A stretch of 64,000 nucleotides of DNA from Phellopilus nigrolimitatus (GCA_021029095.1 JAJOHG010000016.1:558001-622000), one strand, 5' to 3'. Counted from the first letter of the stretch, positions 9,827 through 21,480 are shown. Program-made: numbers and translations. The notes: generated from the letters alone by a model not told the origin.

Positions 9827-11254
9827 ATGACCTCCATCAACATTGACCCGCCCGTCTCGACGCCCGCCAACGAGTGGGCCGCGAGCACCACCGACGCGCT
9901 CGCCGGCACCGACACGCGCGACGCCGCGGACCCGCAGCCGCAAGCGCGTGTGCCACCGTCCACGGCGTCCACGCCCGGGAAGGACTTCCCCGGCGCCTTC
10001 CCCGACGATGCACGCGACCAGCCTACCCCGCGCGCCGCGGTCGACCACCTCGCCGACGCGGCGCCGCCCAAGACGGACCTACTCAACGGCGACGGCAACG
10101 TCGACCTCGACAAGACGCGCGCGGCCGCGGCGCAGTACGTGCCCTCGCGCGGCGACGTGGAGCGCGCATTCGCGGGTGGCGTCGGCGCGGCGCGCGGGTA
10201 CCTGCCCGAGCGCGTCGTGGGCGCGCTGGGCTCTGTCTTGCGTGAGCAGCCATTTCTTTCCTTTCCTTCCCTCGTCCCATTCTGACCTGATGGTGCGCTT
10301 CAGCTGCGGGCACGACAGACACAGACGCCGTCGACGCCCAGCTCGACCCCACCTCGACCGCCCGGCCCGCATATCCCACCAAGCAAATGTCGGCCGCCTC
10401 TGACACGAGCGCGAGCGTCGACAACGCGTCGACGACCGCGCTCAACCCCGACACGCGCTCGCAGAGCCTGCAGAACGACTTCTCGAGCACTGCGAGCTCG
10501 GATGCGGGAGTGGGACCGACAGGCACACGCGAGCCGAACGGCGTTGCCGGAACTCTGGGTGCGTCTTTGCTGCCTTTCGTTGTACTCCTAAACCTCATCT
10601 TCATATCCTAACGTTATCCTTTCTCTTGTTGCAGACCCAACGTCCACCGCGAAACCCAACACAACCTCTGCCGCTGCGGCGCGTGCCCCGCTCCCCAGCT
10701 CTGAGCGCCCCATCCCCGTCGCATCAAATGCGAACTCGTCTGGAGCAGCCACCGCTGTCCCGCTCGCAAGCACCGAGCGCGCCGTCCCTGTCGCCTCCGG
10801 CCGCTCGAACACGGACGACGCGAGCGCGCCTGCAGCAGCAACGGCAACAGGAACAGCCGCCGCCGCCCCGCTTCCCAGCACAGAGCGTGCCGTGCCCACC
10901 GCCTCTGGCAGCACCACGCCCCCCGATGAGCGACGCGCGGCGGGCGCGGGGCAGGTTCCCCTCCCGAGCTCCGCGCGCGACGTTCCCACGGCCGACGGCG
11001 GCTCCTCGTCGCCGTCTGCGCCGAAGCTAGCTTCTACGAACAGCGCGCACCCTCCGGCACCGCCGCCGAAAGACGAGTCACCGATGTCTGTGGATTCGGG
11101 CTCGCCTGCGCTGGGCGGGGAGGAGGGCCGTTTCGAGCACGCAGGGAGCGGCGAGGGCGCCGATAACGACAATGGCGGGGAGGGGAAGAAGGAGGGCAAG
11201 GCGAAGAAGATCGTCGAGAAGGTGAAGGACAAGTTGCATCATCGGGGGCACTGA
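9827..11254 (+). CDS. Family A protein, intact three-exon copy
   Basis: Exons 9827-10241, 10304-10558 and 10635-11254 join in frame to 429 residues. N-terminus MTSINIDPPVSTPANEW; a conserved helix-like block PRAAVDHLADAAPP, then YVPSRGDVERAF and YLPERVVGALG; exon 2 has DAQLDPTSTARP; exon 3 is a long Ala/Pro/Ser/Thr-rich, probably disordered region ending in a basic tail GKAKKIVEKVKDKLHHRGH. Intron positions and phases match the copies at 18485 and 39281. There is no signal peptide or membrane segment. I do not recognise the family; the charged amphipathic tail could bind membrane or a partner, and a hydrophilin-like role is only a guess. The 3' part lies in the right arm, while exon 1 lies outside the paired DNA. 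Confidence 0.8.
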
Positions 11255-13149
11255 TCGCCCCCAGCTTCACTCGTCTCGGCACCGAGATTGCTTTTTGGCG
11301 ATTTGCTTGGGATCACGTTTTTCGTTCAAAGTTAGAATGATAGAATTCGGATTGTAAGATAACTTCTTGTGCGTGTAGTAAATATGTCGTTTTGTGTATT
11401 ACGAGCGTGTATAACAGGATTTCTGACGCTTCATTCTTGTGTTTATTTCTGTTTTTTGTTTGGGTACGCCGAATGGAACCGACGCGCGAAAGCGTAGTCC
11501 TTCGGCGGGAAAAGTGAGCGAACTCAGTATATTTGATTTAAATGACTACAATACATAAAACGTGTCAGACATACTGTATGTACTAGAGGTGCTAGGGAAG
11601 TAATCAAGGGTCCGCGGCTCCGCACCACCTGAATTTCAAGACAGGACCCCGCCATGCAAAATCTTATACACACATGCGAGAGTAGCGCATGCACGGCGAA
11701 CGCGGTCATGATGCAGACCCTCGCAGAAGCGGTTGTGACAGGTGTCAATGGCGGGGAGAGTCTACAGGCTGATGTTTTTGGCAAGTGCGCGGATGCTTTG
11801 GAGGAGAAAAAGGAGGTGGGCGAAGGGGCGAAGAGGCGGAGAACGAGACGGAGGAAAAGTCGGAAACATATGGGCGTACAGCTGCTGCCCGTATTTTTGC
11901 TCGTACAAGTCCGCCGCCGCGGCTGAATGCAATAATGAGCAGCTCAAACCGGTCCAGTCGAGGAAAAGCTACTCTGGTGGCCTTTCCGACTCCAGGCCGG
12001 TGTCATTCAGATGCGAAGCTGCGGCGGGCGGGGGACGAGAAAGTAGCTGCTGCGCGAGTGAAACGAAAATAATAATAATAAAGAATGATATAACAGCGAG
12101 ACGCAATCGGCTGCGATCGGAGACGATCGGCGTGCTGAGGACAGGGTAGAGCGATGATAAAGGCGCGCTGGAATAGCGAGGCCTTTGATTGGGCTCGATC
12201 TCCGACTCGTGTATTCAGCGATTCGCCCCCTCAAACGGTAGATAGATATCTGAAAAAAGAGGCGAGTGTCAGTACGACAGAATACATGTGAAGCAACTGA
12301 GAAGAGGAAGAGTGAAGCACAGCAAGGCGCGCGCACATGGATGGCGCGTGATGAAGAGACATTCCGCTTCCTATTGTTTGGACACACCGAGACGAAGACC
12401 AGGTAGAAGAAATATATGGTCAGTTGGATTGAACGGCAGAAAACACAGCTCGACACGAACGCTGTCCATAATCGGCCTGGCTTCGCCGTGCCCCGGTGTG
12501 GCTCAACCGCAGGAGTCGGTTCTCAGATCGAATGGCTCTGTGCGGAAGGAAGGAGGATGAAGAGGGAGAAACGACACAGTTGACTTGTCTTTCAGATCCA
12601 TGTGCGTGGGCTATGGTTGCCCGAGACTTGCATGGGCCCTGGCACTAATCGCAGTGGCTGAGACAGGCACATTTTGGCGCGCGTCCGTGTGGGTAGATGG
12701 GGGGGGGGGGGGGGGGGGGGGGGGGATGAGAGGTGGGCTGTGAGAGCGATGAAAGACTTCGATCGATCGATTGTAGCTCGTGAGTACAGTTCGTAAATGA
12801 AGTCTAGGAGGCCGGCCCTGAAGTTTCCTGGATCCGGGTAGGTAGGTAGGTGCTGACCCCGTTGACTCTATATGCTCGAGTAGGACTTTTCGTCCCTATC
12901 GTCTGCTTGGTTTGCTTTGTCAAGCCCGAGCTCAGACTGAGCTGCGAGTGATGCAACCGTCAAAAGCAAGCGCGCCCTCGAGAAAACTTGACGAATTGGT
13001 ATCTTAGAACCACAACATTTGTTCTGTCGGGTTCAGCATCTACAGATAAGACCTTAGCATAATACAGATACATAGCTTACTGGGTCTCATAAATAATGAC
13101 AGTATGCGAAAGGAGATAGATGCAATTTTACAGGCCAATATTTGCTTCG
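11255..13149. other. Noncoding right-arm stretch
   Basis: Counterpart of about 3791-5615. Conserved pieces include 11460-11560 and 12288-12560. Short frames are open on both strands and differ between the arms, so none is called. It holds the 27-base G tract at 12699-12725 and a short AGGT repeat near 12838-12851. Confidence 0.5.
12699..12725. repeat. Homopolymer tract of 27 G
   Basis: Uninterrupted run of G on the plus strand inside the right arm. The left-arm counterpart (about 4188-4205) is only a mixed pyrimidine stretch on its plus strand, so the tract expanded after the arms separated, or its length is an assembly artefact. Confidence 0.95.
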
Positions 13150-13440
13150 TGAATGAGTACTGAAGAAGTAGGTCTGAAGCTCTCTGAGCTCGTTGAGACC
13201 GAAGACTTGATGGCTTGGCCGAGCTGCGCATCAACTAGATCCATTCAAATAAATGATTGGGCCATATTTCCCGCTCAGCGCAGAAGAGTGGATGATGGGA
13301 TACTGGTACGCCGACAAGTGATCTCTTACTGCTCTTGTCGGCTAAGTCAGAGTCCGGAACCGAGTCGCAACGCCTATCTCGATTACGTCACGCGTACAAG
13401 GCCGACGGCAACCGGCACACTCTACCACCTCGCACCAATC
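13150..13440 (+). pseudogene. Gene remnant, right-arm partner of 3457-3790
   Basis: The plus strand has an ATG at 13153 (MSTEEVGLKLSELVE) reaching DLMAWPSCAST, then the FPLNAEEWM-type block in another frame, with a stop where the left arm reads DNVMSYL. The disrupted frame and shared words with the left arm mark it as a relic. Similarity between the arms stops near 13440, where right-arm-only DNA begins. Confidence 0.45.
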
Positions 13441-13858
13441 ACGCCAAACACTCACTAATTCAGAGTCCACCGCCCATACCTCGGAACACTCAGTCTTGTG
13501 GCCCGAAGATCACATTACCACTGATTTCACCGCGAGTTCCGATCTGACGTTGCACGGCGTACCTGCTCGTACCAACAATTTTACCTTGAGACCCAGCACG
13601 ATGACCAACAGCCCGGGCGTATCTCTTTCCCTGCTCGGAGTATGTAGTAGTTTGAGACTTTCAGCCTGCTTTTCCTGATCGCAAATGCCGTGTGCGCAGA
13701 AATAGTAAACAGGTTCGGCAGAAACTTTGGTTACCATATCTTATTCTCTCAATTTACAATGTCAAATTATCAAAACACAGGTGCTCATGCGTGATTTGCG
13801 CATTATTATGTCGTGCCAAAACACTTTGAACCGACACTTGCATCATTCGACCAGAATC

Positions 13859-14637
13859 CTAAGGTGGCGTGTTGAACGTCCAATGCTGTGTAGTGTCTCC
13901 TGTGTAGGGTGTCAGCTGAAGCTGGTTCGCCGGAGGGCTGATAGTAGACTGATAGGAGACAATCGGAAATATGTCAGAGCTTTCGAGTATAAAGAGAGAG
14001 AGAAAATGTAAACGCTTACACCATTGGTGACATCCGTGATTACCATCGTCTGATTGATATTGAGGTACGGATCGTGGGGGACAAACCTTGATACAAATAA
14101 TGGTATGTCAGTAAACGATCGACTGTGGATATCCGAAGTATTCTAACTTGTAAATGGACGGAGAAACTGTTTGCAGAAGCCAAGCCTGAGGTGCACCCGT
14201 TTGAACAATCATATTGTTCTGCGAGTATCGTTACTTCTGCACTAGTTCACACACGTGTGCAAAAGAGGACTCACAGTGTCAGTGCGGAGGTAGCCACCGC
14301 GACCATCATAGCTAGTCTCGTTATCCGTCGCAATCAACGTTTGAAGTGTGAAGACGGGATCTCCGGTCGTAGGGTACGTGAGATACGTCCACTGCAGACG
14401 AGCAAATATCAGCCAATACTCAAGCAGAAAGTACGGGTTGGCGATGCAGCTTACGATCTGGTTGTCTGTCTCCGGGCTGTTCTGAGACCACGCAACGACA
14501 GGGTTGTTATCTTCAGATGAGTAGCCCAAGTCGTCTAGAAAGTGACCATATGCGAGATTCTGGATAGTGTAGTTGTTACCGCTGACGGGTGTCACGGCGT
14601 TGGAGGCTGCAGAGAGAGCAGAAATCATAGCGACCAT
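13859..14637 (-). CDS. Beta-trefoil-like lectin candidate, right-arm-only paralogue
   Basis: Exons 14637-14455, 14391-14275, 14218-14148, 14086-14020 and 13948-13859 join in frame to 175 residues, exactly the length and exon plan of the two arm copies. Motifs: IQNLAYGHFLDD, FTLQTLIATDN, YDGRGGYLRT, MVITDVTN, and the C-terminal QHWTF. It is clearly more diverged from the arm copies than they are from each other. It lies head to head with the gene at 15685, about 1 kb apart, in a 2.2-kb block absent from the left arm. Fold assignment to a ricin-B or related beta-trefoil is inference; sugar specificity cannot be read. Confidence 0.75.
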
Positions 14638-15684
14638 GGCTTCCAGCTATGCAGCTTTCGACAGACACGAAGAACTCGCTGAGGTTGAATGCATGGATAG
14701 AGATGCTTTATGTGCAAAGACCTGTTGGTGTTGGCCCGTATTCAACGGAAGATGGATATCCGGAGCGACGAAAAGCAAGTAAGCGCGCGCGAACAGTTGT
14801 CTTCCCGGAAGGAAATCTTCCAAGCAGGTTTTAGTGCGAAAAGCTGCATTTCGGTGAGCGAGACAAATGGAGCCTTCCGTCCTTCAAATTGTCAGTTACT
14901 GAAACGTTGTCATGTTTGGAGATTCGCTGGAAAAAGGTTAGGACGTACTTGAACATGGAAGCCTTGAAATATCGACTCAGAAGCTATGCGAAAATTAACA
15001 AGGTGGATAACAGTGTGATTAAAGAAGAGATTCGTTTTCACGAAGCATTCACACAGAATTCAATCGCCGATGCGCTCGTTAATAAGCCAATAACCACGTG
15101 AAGTGCATATACTTCGCTTGTGCTCTGGACCTATGTACTGTGTAATAAACTTGCGTCATACTTCACTGCCTCTTTTCTACCTTTATGGCGAAAACCGCTC
15201 AACTTTCTATACTCTAGCGCCCGAGATGAGCCACTCGAGCGCTAAATTCCTCACATCATGACAGATTCTCTCGAGCTTATAAATGGAATTGAACGCAAAA
15301 CCTTCACTGGTCAACGAATATACCTGGACTTCGATTCAATATGTCTCGTTTTTCCGCCATTAGAAAGGTCTCACTTGAGCGCCAATTTCGGAGGCGCGAA
15401 ATCACATAGGCGCTGGGTGCTCGGAAGATCAAGAAGCACTTTTGCGGATTGGAACAAATATCTTCCAATGAAACTGCCTTCCTGTATGCTGCTAGACGCC
15501 CAAGAGTAGCTTCTAGTAAGCTTGATCCATTGATGACCATATGACTCTTAGAGAAACTCCTGCTCACTCAGATTTTGGTCATCTTTTCTCGCATTGCGCG
15601 TGTAAAGCTGCTCTTCTATAAAACGAGCTAGCATTGGTTCACCAAATATCAGGATTCAGAGCCCCCCTCTTCCGACTGAACAGT
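14638..15684. other. Intergenic region between two head-to-head lectin-like genes
   Basis: About 1 kb that should hold both promoters. Short frames (14889-15101, 15258-15509) show no motif and no partner. Similarity to the left arm resumes at about 15600 (matching 3150-3240), just ahead of the ATG at 15685. A TATA-like CTATAAAA lies at 15614-15621. Confidence 0.45.
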
Positions 15685-16455
15685 ATGGTTTCTGCCATTG
15701 CGAATGCTCCTGCAACTGCTGTCGCACCAGTGAGCGGCAGCACATACCTCGTAGAGAATCTTGCATATGGTCATTATATGAACAACGATCATTCAAAAGT
15801 CGCCGATAGCAACCCTATCCTCGGATGGTCAAAGCCCGCAACACCTGGAGACAATGAAAAGGTAAGCAAAAAACACCGCTTTATTTCGGGTACATAGCTG
15901 ACGAGATTTTCATAGTGGATCTACCTCACTTATCCGTCGAGCGACGGAGATACTGTCTTCACACTGCAGTCTCTGTACACGTCCGAAAATCGGCCTAATT
16001 ACGATGGTCGCGGCGGATATATGCGTACGACTGTCGGAGTACGTTTGTTTTCTCAATTCTTGTCTGGAATCAACAGACGAATCAGGAATTTCTGCCCCAG
16101 GGCCATAAGGTTATACAGGATAGCGCCCCGCACGCGTGGAAGCTCATCGAAGTTGCTCCGAACACTTACAAGTTAGTGGATGCGCATTCTACAGTAACTA
16201 CAAGTACGCTAACGAAATCATAGATTCACACCTTATGAAGACGCATTTTCGTTAAACGGAACACTTGTGGTGACTGATGTCTCCGAAGTAAGTAATGTTC
16301 AGACCCGCCCGCCGTGTTTACACTCGAAACTGACACCTGGTGCTCGGCTGTCTTGCTTCCAGACTATTCATAGTTCGACCCCAACGGACAACCAATTAGC
16401 TGTGGTTACGGATACGTCACAGCCCCAGCAATTTTGGACGTTCAGCCCGCTGTGA
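15685..16455 (+). CDS. Beta-trefoil-like lectin candidate (right-arm copy)
   Basis: Exons 15685-15861, 15916-16038, 16101-16171, 16224-16287 and 16363-16455 give 175 residues, with the same intron phases as the gene at 2364-3149. Key words: VENLAYGHYMNND, PILGWSKP, YLTYPSSDGD, YDGRGGYMRT, AWKLIEVAP, LVVTDVS and QQFWTF. The ATG at 15685 is preferred over an upstream in-frame ATG at 15634 because all three copies begin at the equivalent point. The protein lacks a signal peptide. Both arm copies are open and correctly spliced, which suggests that both are still under selection or the duplication is fairly young. Ligand unknown. Confidence 0.78.
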
Positions 16456-18484
16456 TCGCCGAAGAATATTGAGGGACAAATAAGGATTTCGTTATAAGTG
16501 TTCACGATTTGATGTTAAATAAGAGCCTCATCTGAGGTGACCCAGATTCGAATATTATTTTGTCATGAAGGATGTACTTTGGCTCAAATACGGAAGAAGG
16601 AAATGCAAATGTATTTCATTCAGACGATACAATACATTAGACACGGCTGTTCTTGAGAAAAAACAAATCGCGAGACTTCATACTCGCGGCAACTGATACC
16701 ATCCAAGACCGCCAAGTCCAAGCAGTGATGAGGGAAGGTCAAACATAAACAGCGCACGCGTTGAGAGAAATAATAGCTTTGATCTTACCGATATTGTCAG
16801 ATGCGGATGGGGCGGGGATGATCTGAACAGATGCGCCAACGCCTTAGAGAGGGGCGAGGGAACGAGAAGGATGGAAAGTGAGATACAGTGAGAATTCCGC
16901 AGTTATACACGCATGCAGCCACGCCTGCCCGCGTACATAACAGCCGCCACCAGTATCGTTTAACAACCTAGCAAGAAAACCAGTCGAGGATTGGGGGAAA
17001 GCAACTCCCTCGCCCTCGGCTGCTTTATACAGTTGCCTGGACACTGCGGCGGGCGTAATACGAGCAGGAGGCCACTGTGAAAACGAGGGGAAGCTTTTAA
17101 AAAAAGATAAGAAAAGAACCTGCGAGGGCTGGAAGACGGACGAATAAAGAGGGATAGTGATCAACAGCAATCGAGGTCGATACATGCGCATATGATGTGT
17201 GAGAATGATTGTAGAAAACGTTCCGAAGAACGAAGGAGCGCCAAACGGTGATCGAGCCAAATCGCCGCGCGGCAAAACTCGTACATCCGTTACACAATCC
17301 AGATTTCTGAAGAAAGGAAGCACGATACGAGCAGCGTAACGCACCAAGGGATCGAGAAGAGAAAGGGGCTAGTGGGTATGCCACACAAATGATGCAGAAT
17401 ATCCCAATTTCCAGTCCCTACGCACACGCGATGAAAAAAGGTAAAAGGAACTCATTTAACTCACCTTTCAGACCGCGTCGATTCCGAAATTGCTCTTGCC
17501 AGAGACCGGCATCCCTAGATCGATTTTAGTATTGGAAGACGACACCAGAAAGAACGTTGTGCTTTGGGCTTGTCAAATTGTTAGAATTGGTTGTCATAGT
17601 GGATCAGTGTTGGGAGCGAGCAGAGGACGAGAGTGCAGACGGTGAGTATATAAAGGATTTCAATCGATAGATCAATCGATCATAGGAGTAAGTCTGCCCT
17701 GAAGCGATGCGTCCGACTTCCTACCTCGGCGACTGGCACAGGTTTCAAAAATTTCAGTAAATGAAAGCACTGCGGAACTAATATTGCGAAGATTGTCGGG
17801 ATGATGGCGGATAATCCTGGTTTCTACACCACAGCACTGCACAATTATACACTTCTCTGCGACGCTTAGCTCTACCCTCTCTGAAACTGTGAAATTAGCT
17901 ATGCACTCAAGAATTCGTTAGATGAAATTTCCAAAGACTCCATGAACATCAGTAGAGGCTGTATACGCACATTTCCTGCACGTCATCGTCTCCGCCTCGC
18001 TCAGTTCTTACTATCCCGCAGAATGGCATAATCAAGCCAGGCACTTGCACAGAAGATTCTCGACGACAAGTTCAGCGAGATTCATATGCAGACGGAGGCA
18101 AATCTGTCAGAAACCGCAGACAACCTTCCTGGGCGGGCCACACGCTCGGAAATCTAGCGTAGTCGAGCGGCATTTGGGAGTGGGGGAGATCACGTTTGTA
18201 AATATAGTCTGCTGCAGCTACATCACTGGAAGCGGGGGAAAAAGAAGAGGGGAGGGCAAAACCTCGCTGTACAGCCTCCTAATATCTTACATAAGTCGGC
18301 GAAGACCGTGTCCGGGATCAACCGACGCGTGCCGTGATGACGTCACGCGTCGCAGAACTTTTCGACCCCACGATGACGAGTTGCCATCTCTATAGTTTGC
18401 ACCAACTACAGCCTACGATATCAGCATGCCGCTCAGCTATAAGTACTCGTCTACTTTTTCCCAAAGTCAACGACAACAGCGACG
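16456..18484. other. Noncoding right-arm stretch, partner of 333-2363
   Basis: The minus strand at 16844-17347 keeps a 167-codon frame that is split into two frames in the left arm. The P-loop-like words SGMPVSGKSNF recur on the minus strand at about 17490-17520 with a short intron before them and an immediate stop. I see no complete gene. About 18045-18480 should contain the promoter of the family A gene at 18485; a TATA-like CTATAAG is at 18437-18443. Confidence 0.45.
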
Positions 18485-19889
18485 ATGGCCTCCACCGACA
18501 TCGACCACTGGCAGCCCGTATCCAACCCCGCCGCTGTCGCAAGCACCGCGTCGACCGCGTCGACGCCCGGCCTTGACCTCCCCGGATCTTACCTGCCTGA
18601 TGCAAACGAGCGATCTGACGCCGCTGCCAACCGGCGTGACGCGCTCGACCATTTGTCCGACGCCGCTTCGCCTAACACCGTGAGCTCTGTCATCCAAGAT
18701 AGCCGGGAGGCCGCCGCACAGTACCTGCCTACGCGCGAAGGCGTGCAACATGCGTTCGCAGACGGAGTCGACTCCATGCGGGATTACTTGCCTGGACGCG
18801 TCGTCGGTGCGCTTGGTTCCGAATTGCGTGAGTAACTTCATCGATTTCCTAAAAATTCAACTTCTGACTTCTGAATCCGTAGCTGGAAAACCGAAAGACA
18901 CGCCAACCTTCGACGCGCAGACAGACCCCGCATCAACCGTCAAGCCCACGTCGATATCTCTCGACGCCAGCACAAACACGGACAACGCGTCGATGACCGC
19001 TCTCGCGCCCTCAACTCGCTCGCCGAGTTCTATGACCAACTTCTTCACGGACTTTTCCAAGGCCCATGTCGACACGAGTGCAGGCGAAAATGTGAACGGA
19101 GAGACTTCGACTGTGACAAATGAGAATGACGGCACCGCAGGCAATTTAGGTGGGTACTTCTTTTATTTTTACTCGTTTTTTCCCTCCGGCTGCCTCTCCT
19201 GCCGCTCCATATATCTATCATTCAACCAAAACAATCTTTCATTTGGCACCACCTCTCAACGCGTGCGCACATTTGGGCCGTCATCCTCCCTTGGTCGCTC
19301 ATCTCACTTCGACCATATCTTTGAAATCACTTTCGGCATGTTCTAAATTATTTGCTTTACGCTTATTCTAGATACACATGCAATGTCCACCGTCAACCCA
19401 GTCACTTCAAACGCGTCAAACGCGCCCAGCACACCCGCCGCGCGCGTCCCTAACCCCGGTTCGGAGCGCGATTTGCCTTCTTCGAACAAGGCGGGCCTCC
19501 CGACGCCCCCGCCCTCGCCCCCCGCGACGCCATCTGCGCCAGCCTCTTCGTCCTCTGCGGACGCCAGCGCACCGCGTCCGCCGCCGAAGGACGGTGCGAC
19601 GGAGCCGGTAGAGCAGCCCGACCACGAGCGCCTCGCGGCGAGCCCCGCGCAGGCGCACGTCAAGGGCGGGGCGGGCGTCTCGGTCGCCGCTATGGGTGGC
19701 GCTGAGGTGCCTTCGACGAACTCGCTTGGCTCGACGACGTCAGCTGGCCCGTCTGTGCCAAATGGTAAGGGCGCGAGTAGCGGGGACGAGGAGGGCGCCG
19801 GCGACGACGAGGCGAGCGGGAAGAAGGAAGGCAAGGCACACAGGCTGGTGGGGAGGGTGAAGGATAAGATGCATCATTGGGGGCACTGA
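18485..19889 (+). CDS. Family A protein, intact three-exon copy (outer right arm)
   Basis: Exons 18485-18827, 18883-19149 and 19372-19889 join in frame (phases 1 and 1) to 375 residues. The N-terminus MASTDIDHWQPV is shared with the left-arm copy at 332-1; then DALDHLSDAASP, YLPTREGVQHAF and YLPGRVVGALG. Exon 2 has DPASTVKPTS and exon 3 begins with a repetitive SNASNAPS-type stretch and ends in the basic tail EGKAHRLVGRVKDKMHHWGH. Middle parts are low-complexity and differ strongly from the other copies, while the N-terminal blocks and tail are kept. The function is unknown. Conserved termini around a free-running linker suggest a tether or scaffold, which is inference. Confidence 0.8.
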
Positions 19890-20281
19890 ACTTTTCTTTC
19901 TTTGGATTTCAGGACATTTAGGTGGATATTGGAGATATCCGCTTTGTATTGTTCAGGGATGGAAGTTTGTTATGGTCGGCAGTGAACACGGGCATGTGCA
20001 GGAGCCGTATAAGAATGGTTTCGTCTTTATCTTGCTATCTTGCGAGCTGTCCACAAAACGAGCCCGGTCCACGTTCCTTTGCAGTTGAAGTACGAAGACT
20101 CCGTCAACGTAACATTTTATTCGTCGGGTTATGGATTTATATGTGTGCTAAGGCTACTGATTGGCCTGGTAGATTCGCTATATTGTACATGTTAAGGACC
20201 TACGCGAACTAATATCTAGTATCAAGTGTTTAAAAAATAACTCCCAAGCCTCGCTCACTTTATACTATGTAGTATGTACTG
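19890..20281. other. Convergent intergenic region
   Basis: AT-rich tail-to-tail gap between family A (plus) and the Nudix gene (minus). Nothing besides probable 3' untranslated sequence is seen. Confidence 0.6.
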
Positions 20282-21480
20282 CTAGAGGCCGATTGGGTTT
20301 CCTAAACGCTTCGCGAAATTGAGCCCGGACGCGAAGTGCGACAGCCGCGCGTCGACGATGAAGCCCTGCGCGATACCAGAAACTTCGATCAGTCGAAGGG
20401 GTCAACTGAGACGGGAAACGGAACACTTCACCTTCTTGTCGTATTCTAGCCGCGAAGAAGCGGCACAGACCATGAGCTCATTGAACGATGAGAGTAGCTA
20501 ATCGATAAAACGTACCTTGTAGCTCGTCGTGCAGCTTGTGCAGCTCAACGACTCGCTTTACAATGTGCTCGCCCTCGTCGAGCTTCGCGTCGCTCAGCTC
20601 GAGTGCGTCGGGAAAGGTCACGCCCAGCACGGCAAGCTTCATGTTTGCCGTAGTCATTCCTACGTCCATACACATTTGGGATAAGCACCGAGCATGCGAA
20701 CGATAGGCCTAACTGACCTGGATCTGTCGCCGTGATGGGCGACATTTCAATAACTCTGTCCGCTTTGAACCCCGTCTCTTCCTCCAGCTCGCGTATTGCA
20801 GCTTGCTCGGCCGTCTCCTTCTCATCGATCAAGCCTGGTGAGAATCAGGACGGAACGTCAGCACAATCGCGCACTGCATCGCTGAAGTAACACGGCGTCA
20901 CCAGCAGGAAGTTCTGGACGTGCCCAGTGAGTCAGCAGGCAGATCTCAGGAGCGTGAAAAGGCTCACCAATGACGCATTTGTCCATCGGCGGGCGGTATT
21001 GCTCAATGATGACCGTGGACGGAGCGAACGCGTTCTTTGCAGATTGAATGAAAGCAAGGATCGCGACAGCTAGAATTTCTTATGTGAGCCTGAAGGAAGA
21101 GGCTATTCAGTGTAAGAGAACGCACCATCGATCCCCGACGGCCCACGCGTCTTGCGCTCCGCGCACTCCCACTTCCTCTGAGCATACCGAAACCAAACGT
21201 CGTTTAGAATCGTCCTAATGAACGCAGGAGCTCCTTATGACCTGCTTGCCTTCTTGATCCTGGCATACGAGCTCCCTCAGCGAGATCCACCTGCGAACGA
21301 CGTTGCCGTCAGCGCGTTCTCTCGCGAGGCCGAATCGAACTGGTGAACTGACCTCGCATCCGAAGCTGGCAATTCGCGCGACGATATGATTTTTGCCTGA
21401 GATGACATCCGTCTGATGGCTGTAGGTCTACTGCAAAGATATAAAATACGCGAACTGTTGGTGAGTGCACGGGTGGACAT
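20282..21480 (-). CDS. Nudix hydrolase, ADP-ribose pyrophosphatase-like
   Basis: Nine exons: 21480-21353, 21290-21242, 21177-21126, 21069-20968, 20913-20902, 20834-20718, 20659-20516, 20445-20432, 20365-20282. All joins keep frame, giving 233 residues. The Nudix box is perfect: G, five residues, E, seven residues, then RELEEETGF. Before it stand [11 protein letters not shown] and [11 protein letters not shown], which match the NUDT5/Ysa1 ADP-sugar diphosphatase group; the C-terminus reads [12 protein letters not shown]. The likely reaction is hydrolysis of ADP-ribose to AMP and ribose 5-phosphate. The basic, Ser/Arg-rich first 30 residues could be a mitochondrial presequence; the ATG at codon 25 (MSSQAK) could start a cytosolic form. 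Exons of 12 and 14 nt are unusually small. Confidence 0.88.

Larger units (their letters stand above)
10592..18815. repeat. Right arm of large imperfect inverted duplication
   Basis: Reverse-complement partner of 1-5772. It holds the intact family A gene 9827-11254 across its inner border, the lectin-like gene at 15685, the outer family A gene at 18485, and a 2.2-kb block (about 13.44-15.6 kb) with no partner in the left arm. Homology probably extends past 18815, but the left arm is cut off at base 1 so this cannot be seen. The unpaired centre is about 5773-10591. Confidence 0.85.

Noticed and set aside
10588..11282. Large minus-strand and alternative plus-strand frames over exon 3 of the family A gene
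   Set aside because: GC-rich low-complexity coding DNA leaves the other frames open; the called frame ends in the tail conserved in all copies.
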